NCBI RefSeq assembly: GCF_030297555.1
Contig: NZ_AP028136.1
Coordinates: 682,001-746,000, forward strand
DNA from: Polynucleobacter sp. HIN5
GTDB taxonomy: Bacteria > Pseudomonadota > Gammaproteobacteria > Burkholderiales > Burkholderiaceae
Length of the DNA stretch: 64,000 bases
Direction of reading: 5' to 3'
The translations under genes were made by a program, and so were the position numbers. This document shows positions 27,921 through 35,976 of the stretch, one piece after another. The notes under the pieces were generated by a model. It was not told the DNA's origin. It made no database searches and saw only the letters and a list, made by a program, of their open reading frames with translations. The first letter of the stretch is position 1; every line of letters begins with the position of its first letter.

Positions 27921-28346
27921 TCACACGGCCAATTGATGTTGGATGTAGCGATCCAGATCCCCGTGCCCTAATGCGCCGCTGACTCGATTGGTTTCTTGAC
28001 CGCCCCTAAAGAATGCGAGGGTGGGGATAGACCGAATCCCAAACTGAGCGGCAATACCTTGCTCTTCCTCGGTATTGAGTTTCACAAACAAAACTTGATT
28101 GGTGTATTTCTTGGCAAGCTGGGCGAAGGTGGGCGCAAACATTTTGCAGGGGCCGCACCATGGTGCCCAGAAGTCTACTAAGACTGGTATCTGGGTTTGG
28201 TGAATGAGTTCTCCAAAGTCGCCCGCATTCGCCTCGACTGGGGCTGAGAGTAAATCATGCTGGCAACTGCCACAAATAGGCTTGCTAGCCGCTTTTTGAA
28301 GGGGGTAGACGGTTTAATTTGTACAAGACGGGCATTGAATCAGCAT
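27921..28346 (-). pseudogene. trxC: thioredoxin 2 (TrxC), disrupted N-terminus
   Basis: The ATG at 28346 opens MLIQCPSC, the first half of the TrxC zinc finger; ICGSCQHDLL is the second half. Then comes a thioredoxin domain with active site FWAPWCGPCKMFAP and IPTLAFFRGG. As written, an in-frame TAA interrupts after CPSCTN. One extra A near 28325 and one A fewer near 28300 would read LNRLPPSKAASKP with no stop, so two compensating homopolymer errors explain it. Function: cytoplasmic disulfide reductase. Confidence 0.82.
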
Positions 28347-28408
28347 TTAGTTTGCTCCCTAACGATCAAGACTAAGCAAATTTTTCTGAAGGGTGATAGG
28401 ATTAAATC

Positions 28409-28742
28409 ATGTTAAAAAAATTAACATTACTTCTTTGGTTGCCATTCTACCCATTCAATCGTGGGCGGTAGTGGATATGAGTTTGCAAAAAGAGGCTTTA
28501 CAGTTTGGTAATACAGTGATTCCTCCCAAGATGCTCATCATCCTTGCCACCAAGAGGTAGTGCAAAATGCTGATGATCAGAGCACTGAAAGCAATCAAGC
28601 GAGTTGTTATGCCTGCAGTTTGTGCATGGCCTTTGGTGCTACCTTGATCACCAATCCTATTTTGCGCTTTGAATCACCAACGCAAAGTTTATTTACCGTT
28701 CTTCAAAGATTTAGTAGTGAAGATCTTGTTTTAGGAAAATAA
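28409..28742 (+). pseudogene. small exported Cys/His-rich metal-associated protein, frameshifted
   Basis: Restoring one A in the seven-A run near 28413 gives MLKKINITSLVAILPIQSWA, a signal peptide. Restoring one A near 28530 then joins IPPKDAHHPCHQEVVQNADD and the C-terminal NQASCYACSLCMAFGA. The HHPCH and CxxCxxC clusters suggest periplasmic copper or other soft-metal binding. It starts the CusF/MerP/MerT-like cluster. The family is not firmly recognised. Confidence 0.55.
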
Positions 28743-28812
28743 GCCCCCGATTCTTTAACTCCCTAGGATAAGTCCGCCCAAATTTTGGGTTTCTTTCACT
28801 TTGGAGAGTTAA

Positions 28813-29094
28813 ATGAAATATCTTTTATTACTAATCGTTAGTGTGTTTTCTTTATCGGCTGCCGCTGCCTCAGAGTGGGTTAGGGGCGGAAGTCGTTCGT
28901 GTGGACACCGCAAAGCAGCGGATTGTTCTCAAGCATGAGCCGATTCCCAGTATCAAAATGCCGTCTATGACTATGCGCTTTGGCGTGGCTAAAGAAGTTC
29001 CACTCGATTCGTATCAATCAGGGGATCGCGTGCAATTTCAGTTTAAGGAAGCCGGCGGCAGTCTAGATGTCACTGCGCTGGAGAAGCTGAATGA
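28813..29094 (+). pseudogene. CusF-like periplasmic copper-binding protein, frameshifted
   Basis: Signal peptide MKYLLLLIVSVFSLSAAAA is in one frame. The CusF domain is in the next: EVVRVDTAKQRIVLKHEPIP, IKMPSMTMRFGVA (the copper-binding Met/Trp region) and GDRVQFQFKEAGG. Removing one G from 28883-28886 joins them. Adding one A near 29084 would end the protein at a TGA overlapping the next ATG (29091), the overlap type common in this genome. CusF chaperones Cu(I)/Ag(I) to CusCBA efflux. Confidence 0.72.
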
Positions 29095-29733
29095 ATCGAC
29101 TTCCCCAACTTTTATTGCTTGGGATGTTGGTATTGACTGGTCCGGTAAGTGCTGCCCCATGGGGTTTTAAAAACAGCTGGATGATTATGGGGGACTTCTC
29201 GAAGACTCCCAAGAGTTTGCTCTCAATTATGCAACTACAGCAAACGATGCATTCGGTTCTCAACCAGTGCAATGCAGACCGATAACTCGGTATCTAAACA
29301 GCAAAATGCGGAGGCAGTCTATTACCCGCAAGCTCGTGCGCTGGAATATGCCCGAAGCACAAGCCAATATTTGGTTTGTTGGTGGGTTGGGCGCCACAAC
29401 AGTAACACCTTTGTGGGAACAAAAGCAATGGCTTCACCGGGCATTCAGGTGGATTATGAAACTACCCGGTTTTATTCCATGGCCTCGGCCCGAGTGTATG
29501 CCGCAGAGGGGGCAACGAGCAATATCACAACCGCACGATTGGGCGCGTCATTTTATGAAGTTGAATATGACGAGGCTCAGCCTTGGCTGGTGATTGAGGC
29601 GAGGCGAATGACCTTTGTCTCCAAGCAATATGAATTTACCCCGATGTTACGAGTGATTCATAACCGTTATTTCGTGGAAGCGGGCGCCAATTTATCAGGA
29701 CAATGGCGCTTTAACTTTATGTACAACTATTAG
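29091..29733 (+). pseudogene. exported outer-membrane-like protein of a copper cluster, multiply frameshifted
   Basis: About 215 residues after frame joining. The signal peptide MNRLPQLLLLGMLVLTGPVSA is followed by APWGFKNSWMIMGDFS, then SQEFALNYATTANDAFGSQ, then MQTDNSVSKQQNAE, and a long C-terminal part (GIQVDYETTRFYSMASARVY; the ARRMTFVS segment; ending FNFMYNY). The final aromatic residue and alternating strands suggest an outer-membrane beta barrel. Lesions are inferred near 29202 and 29269, with probably two compensating ones between 29365 and 29395. Similar proteins accompany cus/sil genes, from memory. Confidence 0.6.
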
Positions 29734-29740
29734 GAGAATT

Positions 29741-30071
29741 ATGATGAAATCAATTTATTCCATATTATTTATTACGCTCATGGGTTTGGGATCGGCAGCA
29801 CATGCCAGTATGAAGGTGACGGTGAACGGCATGGTGTGTTCGTTTTGTGCCCAAGGAATTGAGAAAAGTATCTCGAAGATGGGTGAAACCAAAGCAGTCT
29901 TTGTGGATCTCAAAAATAAGGTCGTAGTGATTGAGCCCAAAGATGGAAAAACACTCAATGAGAAAGAATTTCTGCCGAAATTAAAGACGCGGGCTACGAT
30001 GTGGTATGAAGATTGAAACAATTCCACAAACCGTTGTGCAATTTAAAGCCCAGCAGAAAGAGAAGAAATGA
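29741..30071 (+). pseudogene. MerP-like periplasmic metal-binding protein, C-terminus frameshifted
   Basis: Signal peptide (SILFITLMGLGSAAHA), then an HMA domain with VNGMVCSFCAQGIEKSI; the CxxC pair binds Hg(II) or Cu(I). As written, the frame ends at 30016 with KTRATMWYED. Adding one A near 29967 and one base near 30006 gives AEIKDAGYDVV, the normal HMA ending, then a tail stopping at 30069-30071. That stop overlaps the ATG of the MerT-like gene in the ATGA pattern. The overlap supports the restored frame. Confidence 0.72.
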
Positions 30072-30457
30072 CCACTGATGGTTTGCAGGAATCAAAATCG
30101 GGATTTATCAGCTCGGCCATAACCTTGCTAGCAAGCTCCAGCACGCTAATTTGCTGCGCGATTCCTGCGTTACTAGTTAGCTTGGGTGCTGGGGCTGCGC
30201 TGGCCTCGTTGGTTGCTGTTTTTCCTCAAATTGTATGGATTAGTGAACATAAAGAAACTATCTTTGCAATCAGCACTTTGTTGATGGTTTTCGGTGGAAT
30301 TTTGCAGTGGCGTAACCGAAATGCGCCATGCCCCATTGATTCAAGGCTTCGAGACGCGTGTCTTAAGACCAGGAAAAATTCCTTACGAATTTATTGGTTC
30401 AGCCTAATTCTGCTACTGATTGGGGCTTGGTTTGCATTTATTCAACCACTTTTGTAG
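30068..30457 (+). CDS. MerT-like metal transport membrane protein
   Basis: 129 residues with three transmembrane helices. LLASSSTLICCAIPALLVSLGAG places a vicinal cysteine pair in helix 1, as in MerT, which takes Hg(II) from MerP. A second potential pair (PCPIDSRLRDAC) lies in the loop between helices 2 and 3. MerA and MerR are not nearby, and the upstream CusF-like protein points to copper, so the metal is uncertain. Confidence 0.78.
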   Translation: MTTDGLQESKSGFISSAITLLASSSTLICCAIPALLVSLGAGAALASLVAVFPQIVWISEHKETIFAISTLLMVFGGILQWRNRNAPCPIDSRLRDACLKTRKNSLRIYWFSLILLLIGAWFAFIQPLL

Positions 30458-30467
30458 ATTGGGCGTG

Positions 30468-30830
30468 TTATATCGGTGGTATTCGCTTCCACAGATAGAT
30501 AACCCAGATGTTACAGAGTAGGTAGAGCCCCAAGAAGAATGCAGGTGGCAAATCCCAGTAGAGCAATTGATTGAGCTGATAGGCCCAGAATGATTGCGGG
30601 GCGGTTGTTTGGCGAAGCTGTGCTTCTAATACCGTTAATGGACAGGTGACGGCAAACACTGCCTCGATGGCAACAAAGAGCATGAGGCCGGCATGAATCT
30701 GACGAAAACGACGGTTACGAATCCAAGGCCAGGAATACATAAATCCAAGCGGAATGAAAAGCAAGCCCAACGTAATGAACAGGGCGATGGCAAAGTGAAA
30801 GGCCAAAACAAGATCTGCAATGAATGCCAT
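30468..30830 (-). CDS. DUF2784 membrane protein
   Basis: 120 residues with four predicted helices. The family pattern is seen as FRQIHAGLMLFVAIEAVFAV followed by CPLTVLEAQLR. Found widely in proteobacteria with no known function. Single gene between the MerT-like gene (convergent) and the divergent thioredoxin gene. Confidence 0.82.
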   Translation of the reverse strand: MAFIADLVLAFHFAIALFITLGLLFIPLGFMYSWPWIRNRRFRQIHAGLMLFVAIEAVFAVTCPLTVLEAQLRQTTAPQSFWAYQLNQLLYWDLPPAFFLGLYLLCNIWVIYLWKRIPPI

Positions 30831-30922
30831 ACGATCATTTTAGGATAAAACAACCCTTGTCATCGATTCGATATAGAATGAATTCATAGCTATTTGACCT
30901 ATTTCACCAGGAGCTTTCCTTC

Positions 30923-31303
30923 ATGAAATCATTCTTACAGTTTTTTATTGGATTTGGGGTATTCAGTGTTACTAGTGTATTTGCTGCTGGTCAGCCAATG
31001 ACAGCGACACAGCTGGCGGAAATCGAAAAACAAGGAAAGTCAGCAGTAATCTCCGTCCATGCGGATTGGTGTTCTACGTGCAAAACGCAAGACAAAGTTT
31101 TGTCCGAGTTTATGAAAAATCCAGAGTACAAAAATGTTACGTTCTATCAGCTTGAATACGATACCCAGAAAGATCTCTTAAAAACCCTCAAGGTACGCTC
31201 GCAAAGTACGATTATTGTTTTCAAGAATGGCAAAGAAGTTGCGCGCGCGACAGGGGATACAAAAGAGTCAGCGCTTGCAAAGTTAACGAAGCAGGCGATT
31301 TAA
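30923..31303 (+). CDS. periplasmic thioredoxin-like protein
   Basis: 126 residues with a signal peptide (ending near VFAAG). The active site is ADWCSTCKTQ near residue 49, with a cis-proline position replaced by serine (RSQSTIIVF, where thioredoxins usually have a threonine/proline pair). It shares one base with the CcdA gene (TAATG), so they work together: CcdA passes electrons across the membrane to this protein. A periplasmic reductase protecting thiols during copper stress is a plausible role next to the metal cluster. Confidence 0.83.
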   Translation: MKSFLQFFIGFGVFSVTSVFAAGQPMTATQLAEIEKQGKSAVISVHADWCSTCKTQDKVLSEFMKNPEYKNVTFYQLEYDTQKDLLKTLKVRSQSTIIVFKNGKEVARATGDTKESALAKLTKQAI

Positions 31304-32031
31304 TGGATTTTGGGGTCGGGTCATTTCTCTTCGCTTTTCTAGCAGGCGTTTTATCGACTCTATCACCCTGTGTTTTACCCCTAATTCCCATCATTATTGG
31401 GGCGGCCACTAACCAGCATCGACTCGGACCACTTGCTTTGGCAGGCGGCCTAACGTTATCGTTTGCTGTGATTGGTACTATCTTGGCTGGTCTCGGGGCA
31501 TCGATCGGAATTGCTCAGGACGGATTTCGTTTGTTTGCAGCGATCATCATGGGTCTCATTGGCGTCGTCTTAATTTCTACACATTTACAAGAGCGGTTTG
31601 CGGTTGCCATGTCGGGTATTAGTGGTGCAGGTAATACCTTGCTATCCAAAGTGAGCATCGATGGCTTATTTGGGCAGTTTCTGATTGGCATCTTGCTCGG
31701 CTTAGTTTGGACTCCATGCGTTGGGCCTACCCTCGGGGCAGCCATTACCTTGGCCAGTCAAGGTAAGGACCTTGAGAAAATCGTATTTGTCATGATGGTC
31801 TTTGGTCTCGGGGCCGGCTTACCGTTAGCATTACTCGGTGTTTTATCAAGAAATGTTTTGATGAAAGCCAAGGGAACGCTTGGCCACGCAGGTAAATTTG
31901 GTAAACAATTTTTGGGAGGATTTTTGATCCTCATTAGTGGATTAGTTTTAACCGGATTAGATAAGCCTGTAGAAGCCTTCCTACTCAAGCACTCGCCCGC
32001 ATGGCTCACAGACTTAACCACGATGTTCTAA
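31303..32031 (+). CDS. ccdA: CcdA-type transmembrane thiol electron carrier
   Basis: 242 residues with six transmembrane helices. The redox cysteines are in LSTLSPCVLPLIPII (helix 1) and GLVWTPCVGPTLGAA (helix 4), as in CcdA and the DsbD membrane domain. It moves reducing equivalents from cytoplasmic thioredoxin to periplasmic acceptors, here most likely the overlapping thioredoxin-like protein. The gene ends 28 bases before the SRPBCC-like gene. Confidence 0.9.
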   Translation: MDFGVGSFLFAFLAGVLSTLSPCVLPLIPIIIGAATNQHRLGPLALAGGLTLSFAVIGTILAGLGASIGIAQDGFRLFAAIIMGLIGVVLISTHLQERFAVAMSGISGAGNTLLSKVSIDGLFGQFLIGILLGLVWTPCVGPTLGAAITLASQGKDLEKIVFVMMVFGLGAGLPLALLGVLSRNVLMKAKGTLGHAGKFGKQFLGGFLILISGLVLTGLDKPVEAFLLKHSPAWLTDLTTMF

Positions 32032-32059
32032 ACCCAGATTAATGGATGCTGGTTCTGCG

Positions 32060-32623
32060 ATGAGTAATAAAACGATTCGCTATTGCTTAGGCTTAATCGT
32101 AATTGCATGGACTGGGTTAGCCTCGGCTGCTGCGATTTCAGTTGAGATTCGTCAAACTGGGGGCGGATTTGATATTCAGGGGAGTTATATGTCACCCCTA
32201 ACCCAATGTCAGGCCTATGTGTTGTTAACTGATTTTTCCTCTGATGAGCCATCCGAGGGAATTAAATCCTCAAAAATGACTCGTTTGTCGGATCAGACTA
32301 TTCGGGTAGAGCAATTGGTAGAAGATCGATTTCTCTTCTTCACTACTAAATTTGAATCCATCATTGATTACACCGAGTATCCTATACGTGGCATGGATCT
32401 TCGTCAGGTTAAGGGCTACTTCAAAGAATATCGTGGTAGTTGGCGCTTAATTCCTAAAGAGGGCGGCACCTTATTTACCTATCAAGCATTTATCCTACCT
32501 GAATCATCAATCCCAATGTTTTTGATTGAGCATTTCATGAACAATCGAGTCCAGCAGCGCTTTGAGAAAATGGCAAATCGTGCCAATCGAAAAAAAGATT
32601 TCATACCAGAGCGCTGCCAATGA
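32060..32623 (+). CDS. exported SRPBCC/START-like protein
   Basis: About 187 residues from the ATG at 32060; an ATG at 32042 is possible. The signal peptide RYCLGLIVIAWTGLASAA is followed by a polyketide-cyclase/START-like fold (VLLTDFSSDEPSEGIKSSKM, then GYFKEYRGSWRLIPKEGGTLF and VQQRFEKMANRANR). Such folds make a deep hydrophobic ligand pocket. Its stop overlaps the ATP-grasp start (ATGA), so it is the first gene of the sen/egt-like operon. A periplasmic location in this pathway is puzzling: it may bind or carry the product. Confidence 0.68.
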   Translation: MSNKTIRYCLGLIVIAWTGLASAAAISVEIRQTGGGFDIQGSYMSPLTQCQAYVLLTDFSSDEPSEGIKSSKMTRLSDQTIRVEQLVEDRFLFFTTKFESIIDYTEYPIRGMDLRQVKGYFKEYRGSWRLIPKEGGTLFTYQAFILPESSIPMFLIEHFMNNRVQQRFEKMANRANRKKDFIPERCQ

Positions 32624-33906
32624 AAAAAATCCTAGTGCTATTTATGAAGGACTGGGATCAGCTCGCGATTCAAGCATATCAAGAGAGTGGTAGATACCAG
32701 TTCTATTTTGAAGGCTTTGATTTATTCCAGTTCCCACAAAATGCTCGATTACTTCATTTTCGGGTCCTTAATTACATTAGTCATCTAGAACAGAAATACC
32801 GCAACATTGGAATCGATGGCGTTGTCAGTAATCACGAGCAGTATGGCGCCTTAATTGCCGCGGTTCTAGCGGAGCGCTTAGGCCTACCCGGAAATGATCC
32901 ACGAGCCATTATCGCTAGTCAGCACAAGTATTACAGCCGCATGATTCAAGAAAGGATTGTTCCGGAGGCGCTCCCGCGTTATGTCTCAATTCCATTTCCT
33001 CTAAAAAAGGATCAAATCATCGATTTACCTTACCCATTTTTTGTGAAGCCGATTAAAGCAACGTATTCAGTACTAGCAAAGACCATTCAGCAGCGATCGG
33101 AATTAGTCGATCTTCTCCATTTTGGCTATTTTGAGGAGTGGATAATTCGTCGACTTATAAAACCCTTTGCCGATATCATGCCCCTCTATAGCGACCATAC
33201 GATTGATCCCAGTGGCATGCTTGCTGAAGAAATCATGACCGGGGATCAAATCAATATAGATGGCTATTGCTATCAGGGCCAACTGTATTTTCTGGGCACG
33301 ATTGATGAAGTGATGTATTCGGGTACCGATGCCTTCATGCGTTTTGAATATCCATCACAGTTACCGCCGTCTATTTTAGAGCGTGCCAAGATCATCACTA
33401 AAAAAGTTCTTGGTGCGATTCATTATCAGCATGGATTCTTTAATATTGAATTCATCTATAACAAAAGTAATGATCAACTAAAAATCATCGAAATTAATCC
33501 TCGGATGGCATCTCAGCTGGTTAATTTGTACCAGCGGGTAGATGGGTATAACCCATACGATATTCTTTTTGAGCTCGCGGTTGGTGAAGAGCCAAAAGTA
33601 GAGAAGGAGCCGTCTCAATATCAAGCGGCAGCCAGCTTTGTTTTTCGGAAGTTTGGTGAAACTGCAGTCCAAAGTATTCCGACGTCAGACCAAATCCAAC
33701 AAGCCCTGGAACCTTATCCAGATGCCAATCTGATGCTTTACTTCAAAAAGGGATCTCAATTAAAGCGTGAGTTGAAATGGCTAGGAAGTTATCGGTATGC
33801 CGTTCTCAATCTTGGTGGAATAAATCGTAGTGATCTTTTTGAGCGATGTCAGTCAATCTCCCATACACTGCAGTTTGATTATCCATTTGAACTAAGCGGT
33901 ACATGA
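32620..33906 (+). CDS. ATP-grasp ligase in a selenoneine/ergothioneine-type operon
   Basis: 428 residues. ATP-grasp enzymes join a carboxylate to an amine or thiol via an acyl phosphate. Seen here are PYPFFVKPIKATYSVLAKTI (nucleotide-binding lysine), MLAEEIMTGDQINIDGYCY, and the magnesium-binding FNIEFIYN and IIEINPRMASQ. The N-terminal 100 residues form a preATP-grasp domain (GVVSNHEQYGALIAA). Both ends overlap neighbours by ATGA, so it is translationally coupled to the SRPBCC and SenA genes. The known sen pathway has no ATP-grasp step. Attachment of an amino acid to selenoneine, ergothioneine or hercynine is my inference; the substrate is unknown. Confidence 0.82.
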   Translation: MKKILVLFMKDWDQLAIQAYQESGRYQFYFEGFDLFQFPQNARLLHFRVLNYISHLEQKYRNIGIDGVVSNHEQYGALIAAVLAERLGLPGNDPRAIIASQHKYYSRMIQERIVPEALPRYVSIPFPLKKDQIIDLPYPFFVKPIKATYSVLAKTIQQRSELVDLLHFGYFEEWIIRRLIKPFADIMPLYSDHTIDPSGMLAEEIMTGDQINIDGYCYQGQLYFLGTIDEVMYSGTDAFMRFEYPSQLPPSILERAKIITKKVLGAIHYQHGFFNIEFIYNKSNDQLKIIEINPRMASQLVNLYQRVDGYNPYDILFELAVGEEPKVEKEPSQYQAAASFVFRKFGETAVQSIPTSDQIQQALEPYPDANLMLYFKKGSQLKRELKWLGSYRYAVLNLGGINRSDLFERCQSISHTLQFDYPFELSGT

Positions 33907-35045
33907 TGCAATTCGTGATTCCTGATTACTTGCGATATACCCCATACCCAAGTCAAGCGACGCTGCTGACTTGGCTTGAGGATTCAAACTCCTTGACCAG
34001 GTATATCCTGCAAAATCTGCAAGCCGGGCAAGAATCCGTTCCTCAGCAAGAAATTCTGAATCCCCCTCATTGGGAGTTCGGCCATATCAGCTGGTTTCAT
34101 GAGTTTTGGGTTCATCGATCCGGATTAGAGGCTAATCAATCCTGGCTCTCTAACGCGGATGGATTATTTAATTCATCACTGGTATCGCATGCTACGCGCT
34201 GGGAGCTTCAGATTCCTGATCTCGACAAACTTTTTGCCTATAACCAAGCGACATTTGAGCGAACCGCTGATCTATTGGGTCGACCTTTAAGAAATGAACA
34301 GCTGTACTTCATTACGCTATCAATTTTTCATCAGGATATGCATAACGAGGCCTTTGCCTATATGTGGCAAACCCTTGGCTATCCCCAGCCCTTCATGCCA
34401 AACCATCAAAGTACGAACCTCCAAATTCCAATCCGTGATCTTGCGTTTTCTGGTCAAACTCGACAATTTGGATCGCAATTAGATGAGGGCTTTATCTTTG
34501 ATAACGAAAAGTGGGTCCATCCAATTCAACTTGAGCCTTTTTCAATCGCATCCCATCCGGTGACAAATGGTGAGTATCTTGAGTTTTTACAATCCCAGGC
34601 TAATCAGTTAGAGGCTTGGACCCCTTTCTATTGGAAGCAGGATGGTAGGCAATGGTATGAGCGCCATTTTGATCAATGGCAAATTTTGCAAGAAAACAAT
34701 CCTGTGCGACATATTCGGCATGATCAGGCTCAAAGGTATTGTGAGTGGCGTCGTCGACGACTACCTACGGAGCACGAACTAACGACTTTGTATTCTAGTG
34801 AGGCGAATACTTATCAATCGACAGGCCTATGGGAGTGGAGTAGCAGTACATTTCAGCCCTTTCCAGGCTTTACTGAAGACCCATACCGAGATTATTCGAG
34901 GCCATGGTTTGATGGTCGCCATCAAGTCTTAAAGGGTTGGAGTGCTTATACGCCAGAGCGTCTACGCCGTACGGCGTTTCGTAATTTTTACGAGATCCAG
35001 CGTGCAGACATATTTTGTGGATTTCGAACCTGTTCAATCGAGTGA
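33903..35045 (+). CDS. senA: EgtB-family non-heme iron enzyme, probable selenoneine synthase SenA
   Basis: 380 residues. A DinB-like N-terminal domain supplies the iron triad: His61 (EFGHISWFHEFW) and His143/His147 (FHQDMHNEAFAY), spaced as in EgtB. The C-terminal formylglycine-generating-enzyme-like domain includes SHPVTNGEYLEFL, RRRLPTEHEL, GLWEWSSSTFQPFPGF and ends ADIFCGFRTC. SenA couples a selenosugar to hercynine with oxygen; EgtB uses gamma-glutamylcysteine or cysteine. The SenA reading rests on the adjacent SenB gene, selD in the window and the absence of egtA, egtC and egtE. It overlaps the ATP-grasp gene and lies one base before egtD. Confidence 0.78.
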   Translation: MMQFVIPDYLRYTPYPSQATLLTWLEDSNSLTRYILQNLQAGQESVPQQEILNPPHWEFGHISWFHEFWVHRSGLEANQSWLSNADGLFNSSLVSHATRWELQIPDLDKLFAYNQATFERTADLLGRPLRNEQLYFITLSIFHQDMHNEAFAYMWQTLGYPQPFMPNHQSTNLQIPIRDLAFSGQTRQFGSQLDEGFIFDNEKWVHPIQLEPFSIASHPVTNGEYLEFLQSQANQLEAWTPFYWKQDGRQWYERHFDQWQILQENNPVRHIRHDQAQRYCEWRRRRLPTEHELTTLYSSEANTYQSTGLWEWSSSTFQPFPGFTEDPYRDYSRPWFDGRHQVLKGWSAYTPERLRRTAFRNFYEIQRADIFCGFRTCSIE

Positions 35046-35046
35046 T

Positions 35047-35976
35047 ATGACATTAGTGATGAAGGGTAAAATTTTCCAAGAAATTATTGACGGCTTACAA
35101 GCGAATCCGGCTTCAATTTCCCCAAAGTATTTTTATGACGAACTGGGATCTAGCCTTTTTCAGGCGATTACTCATCTTGAGGAGTATTACCCAACCCGTG
35201 TAGAGCGGGGGATTATGCAATCCAAGCTTTCCCAGATTACACAAGCCATAGCTTCGGTTGATGTTATTGTGGAGCTCGGGGCTGGTAATTGCGAAAAGGT
35301 CAGACCCTTATTGGAAACTATCGCGCCTAAGCAATATCGAGCTTTAGATATTTCAGCAGATTTTCTAGAGACTGCCTTAGCTAATTTACATCACGATTAT
35401 CCAGCGATCGATATGCGGGCGATCGCTGCGGACATTACCCAAGAACTTTCATTTCCAGATTTACAAGATCAGCGAATATTATTCTTTTATCCCGGTTCAT
35501 CGATTGGGAACTTTACCCCTCCAGAGGCCTCCCGTCTGTTCTCAAATTTAGCCAGGGAGTGTCATGGAAGCGGCGGCTTACTCATTGGGGTTGATTTAGT
35601 CAAAGACATTCACGTATTAGAGCGAGCTTACAACGATATTCTGAGCGTGACTGCAGCGTTTAATTTGAACGCGTTGCGACATCTTAATCACCTGATTGGA
35701 AGTAATTTTGCTATTTCAGATTGGGAGCATTACGCGTTCTTTAATCAAACCCTTAATCGTATTGAGATGCATCTTCGAGCTAAATCGGATCAGCTGGTAA
35801 GTTGGCCTGGTGGTCACCGTCAGTTTCGTGCGGGCGAAATGATTCATACCGAAAATAGCTATAAATATCCCAAAGCCACATTTCTAAAAATGATCCAGGA
35901 GGCTGGTTTTACTCAGGTGACTGCTTGGACTGATCCAGAGTCTAATTTCTTAGTGTGTTTTGCTGAATTTAAGTAA
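35047..35976 (+). CDS. egtD: L-histidine N-alpha-methyltransferase (hercynine synthase)
   Basis: 309 residues from the ATG at 35047; the frame is open upstream, but that part overlaps senA, and an ATG at 35059 is another option. EgtD trimethylates histidine to hercynine with S-adenosylmethionine. Diagnostic segments are FYDELGSSLFQAITHLEEYY, PTRVERGIM, IVELGAGNCEKVRPLLE (SAM site) and FFYPGSSIGNFTPPEA. Hercynine is the substrate of the enzyme encoded just upstream. The last 27 bases overlap the end of the opposite senB gene. Confidence 0.93.
   Translation: MTLVMKGKIFQEIIDGLQANPASISPKYFYDELGSSLFQAITHLEEYYPTRVERGIMQSKLSQITQAIASVDVIVELGAGNCEKVRPLLETIAPKQYRALDISADFLETALANLHHDYPAIDMRAIAADITQELSFPDLQDQRILFFYPGSSIGNFTPPEASRLFSNLARECHGSGGLLIGVDLVKDIHVLERAYNDILSVTAAFNLNALRHLNHLIGSNFAISDWEHYAFFNQTLNRIEMHLRAKSDQLVSWPGGHRQFRAGEMIHTENSYKYPKATFLKMIQEAGFTQVTAWTDPESNFLVCFAEFK

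Noticed and set aside
28560..28742. Independent small protein starting at 28560
   Set aside because: It is the C-terminal part of the frameshifted exported Cys/His-rich protein, with signal peptide and middle part in the other frames.
25573..30071. Programmed ribosomal frameshifting in the broken genes
   Set aside because: Eight consecutive unrelated genes with both plus and minus shifts at non-canonical sites cannot be programmed; errors or decay fit better.
29741..30457. Mercury-resistance operon
   Set aside because: MerP- and MerT-like proteins are present, but merA and merR are absent and the neighbours (CusF-like) point to copper.
33903..35045. Plain ergothioneine EgtB
   Set aside because: Kept only as an alternative: the adjacent SenB-type gene, selD in the window and lack of egtA/egtC/egtE favour SenA. 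Sequence alone cannot exclude EgtB activity.
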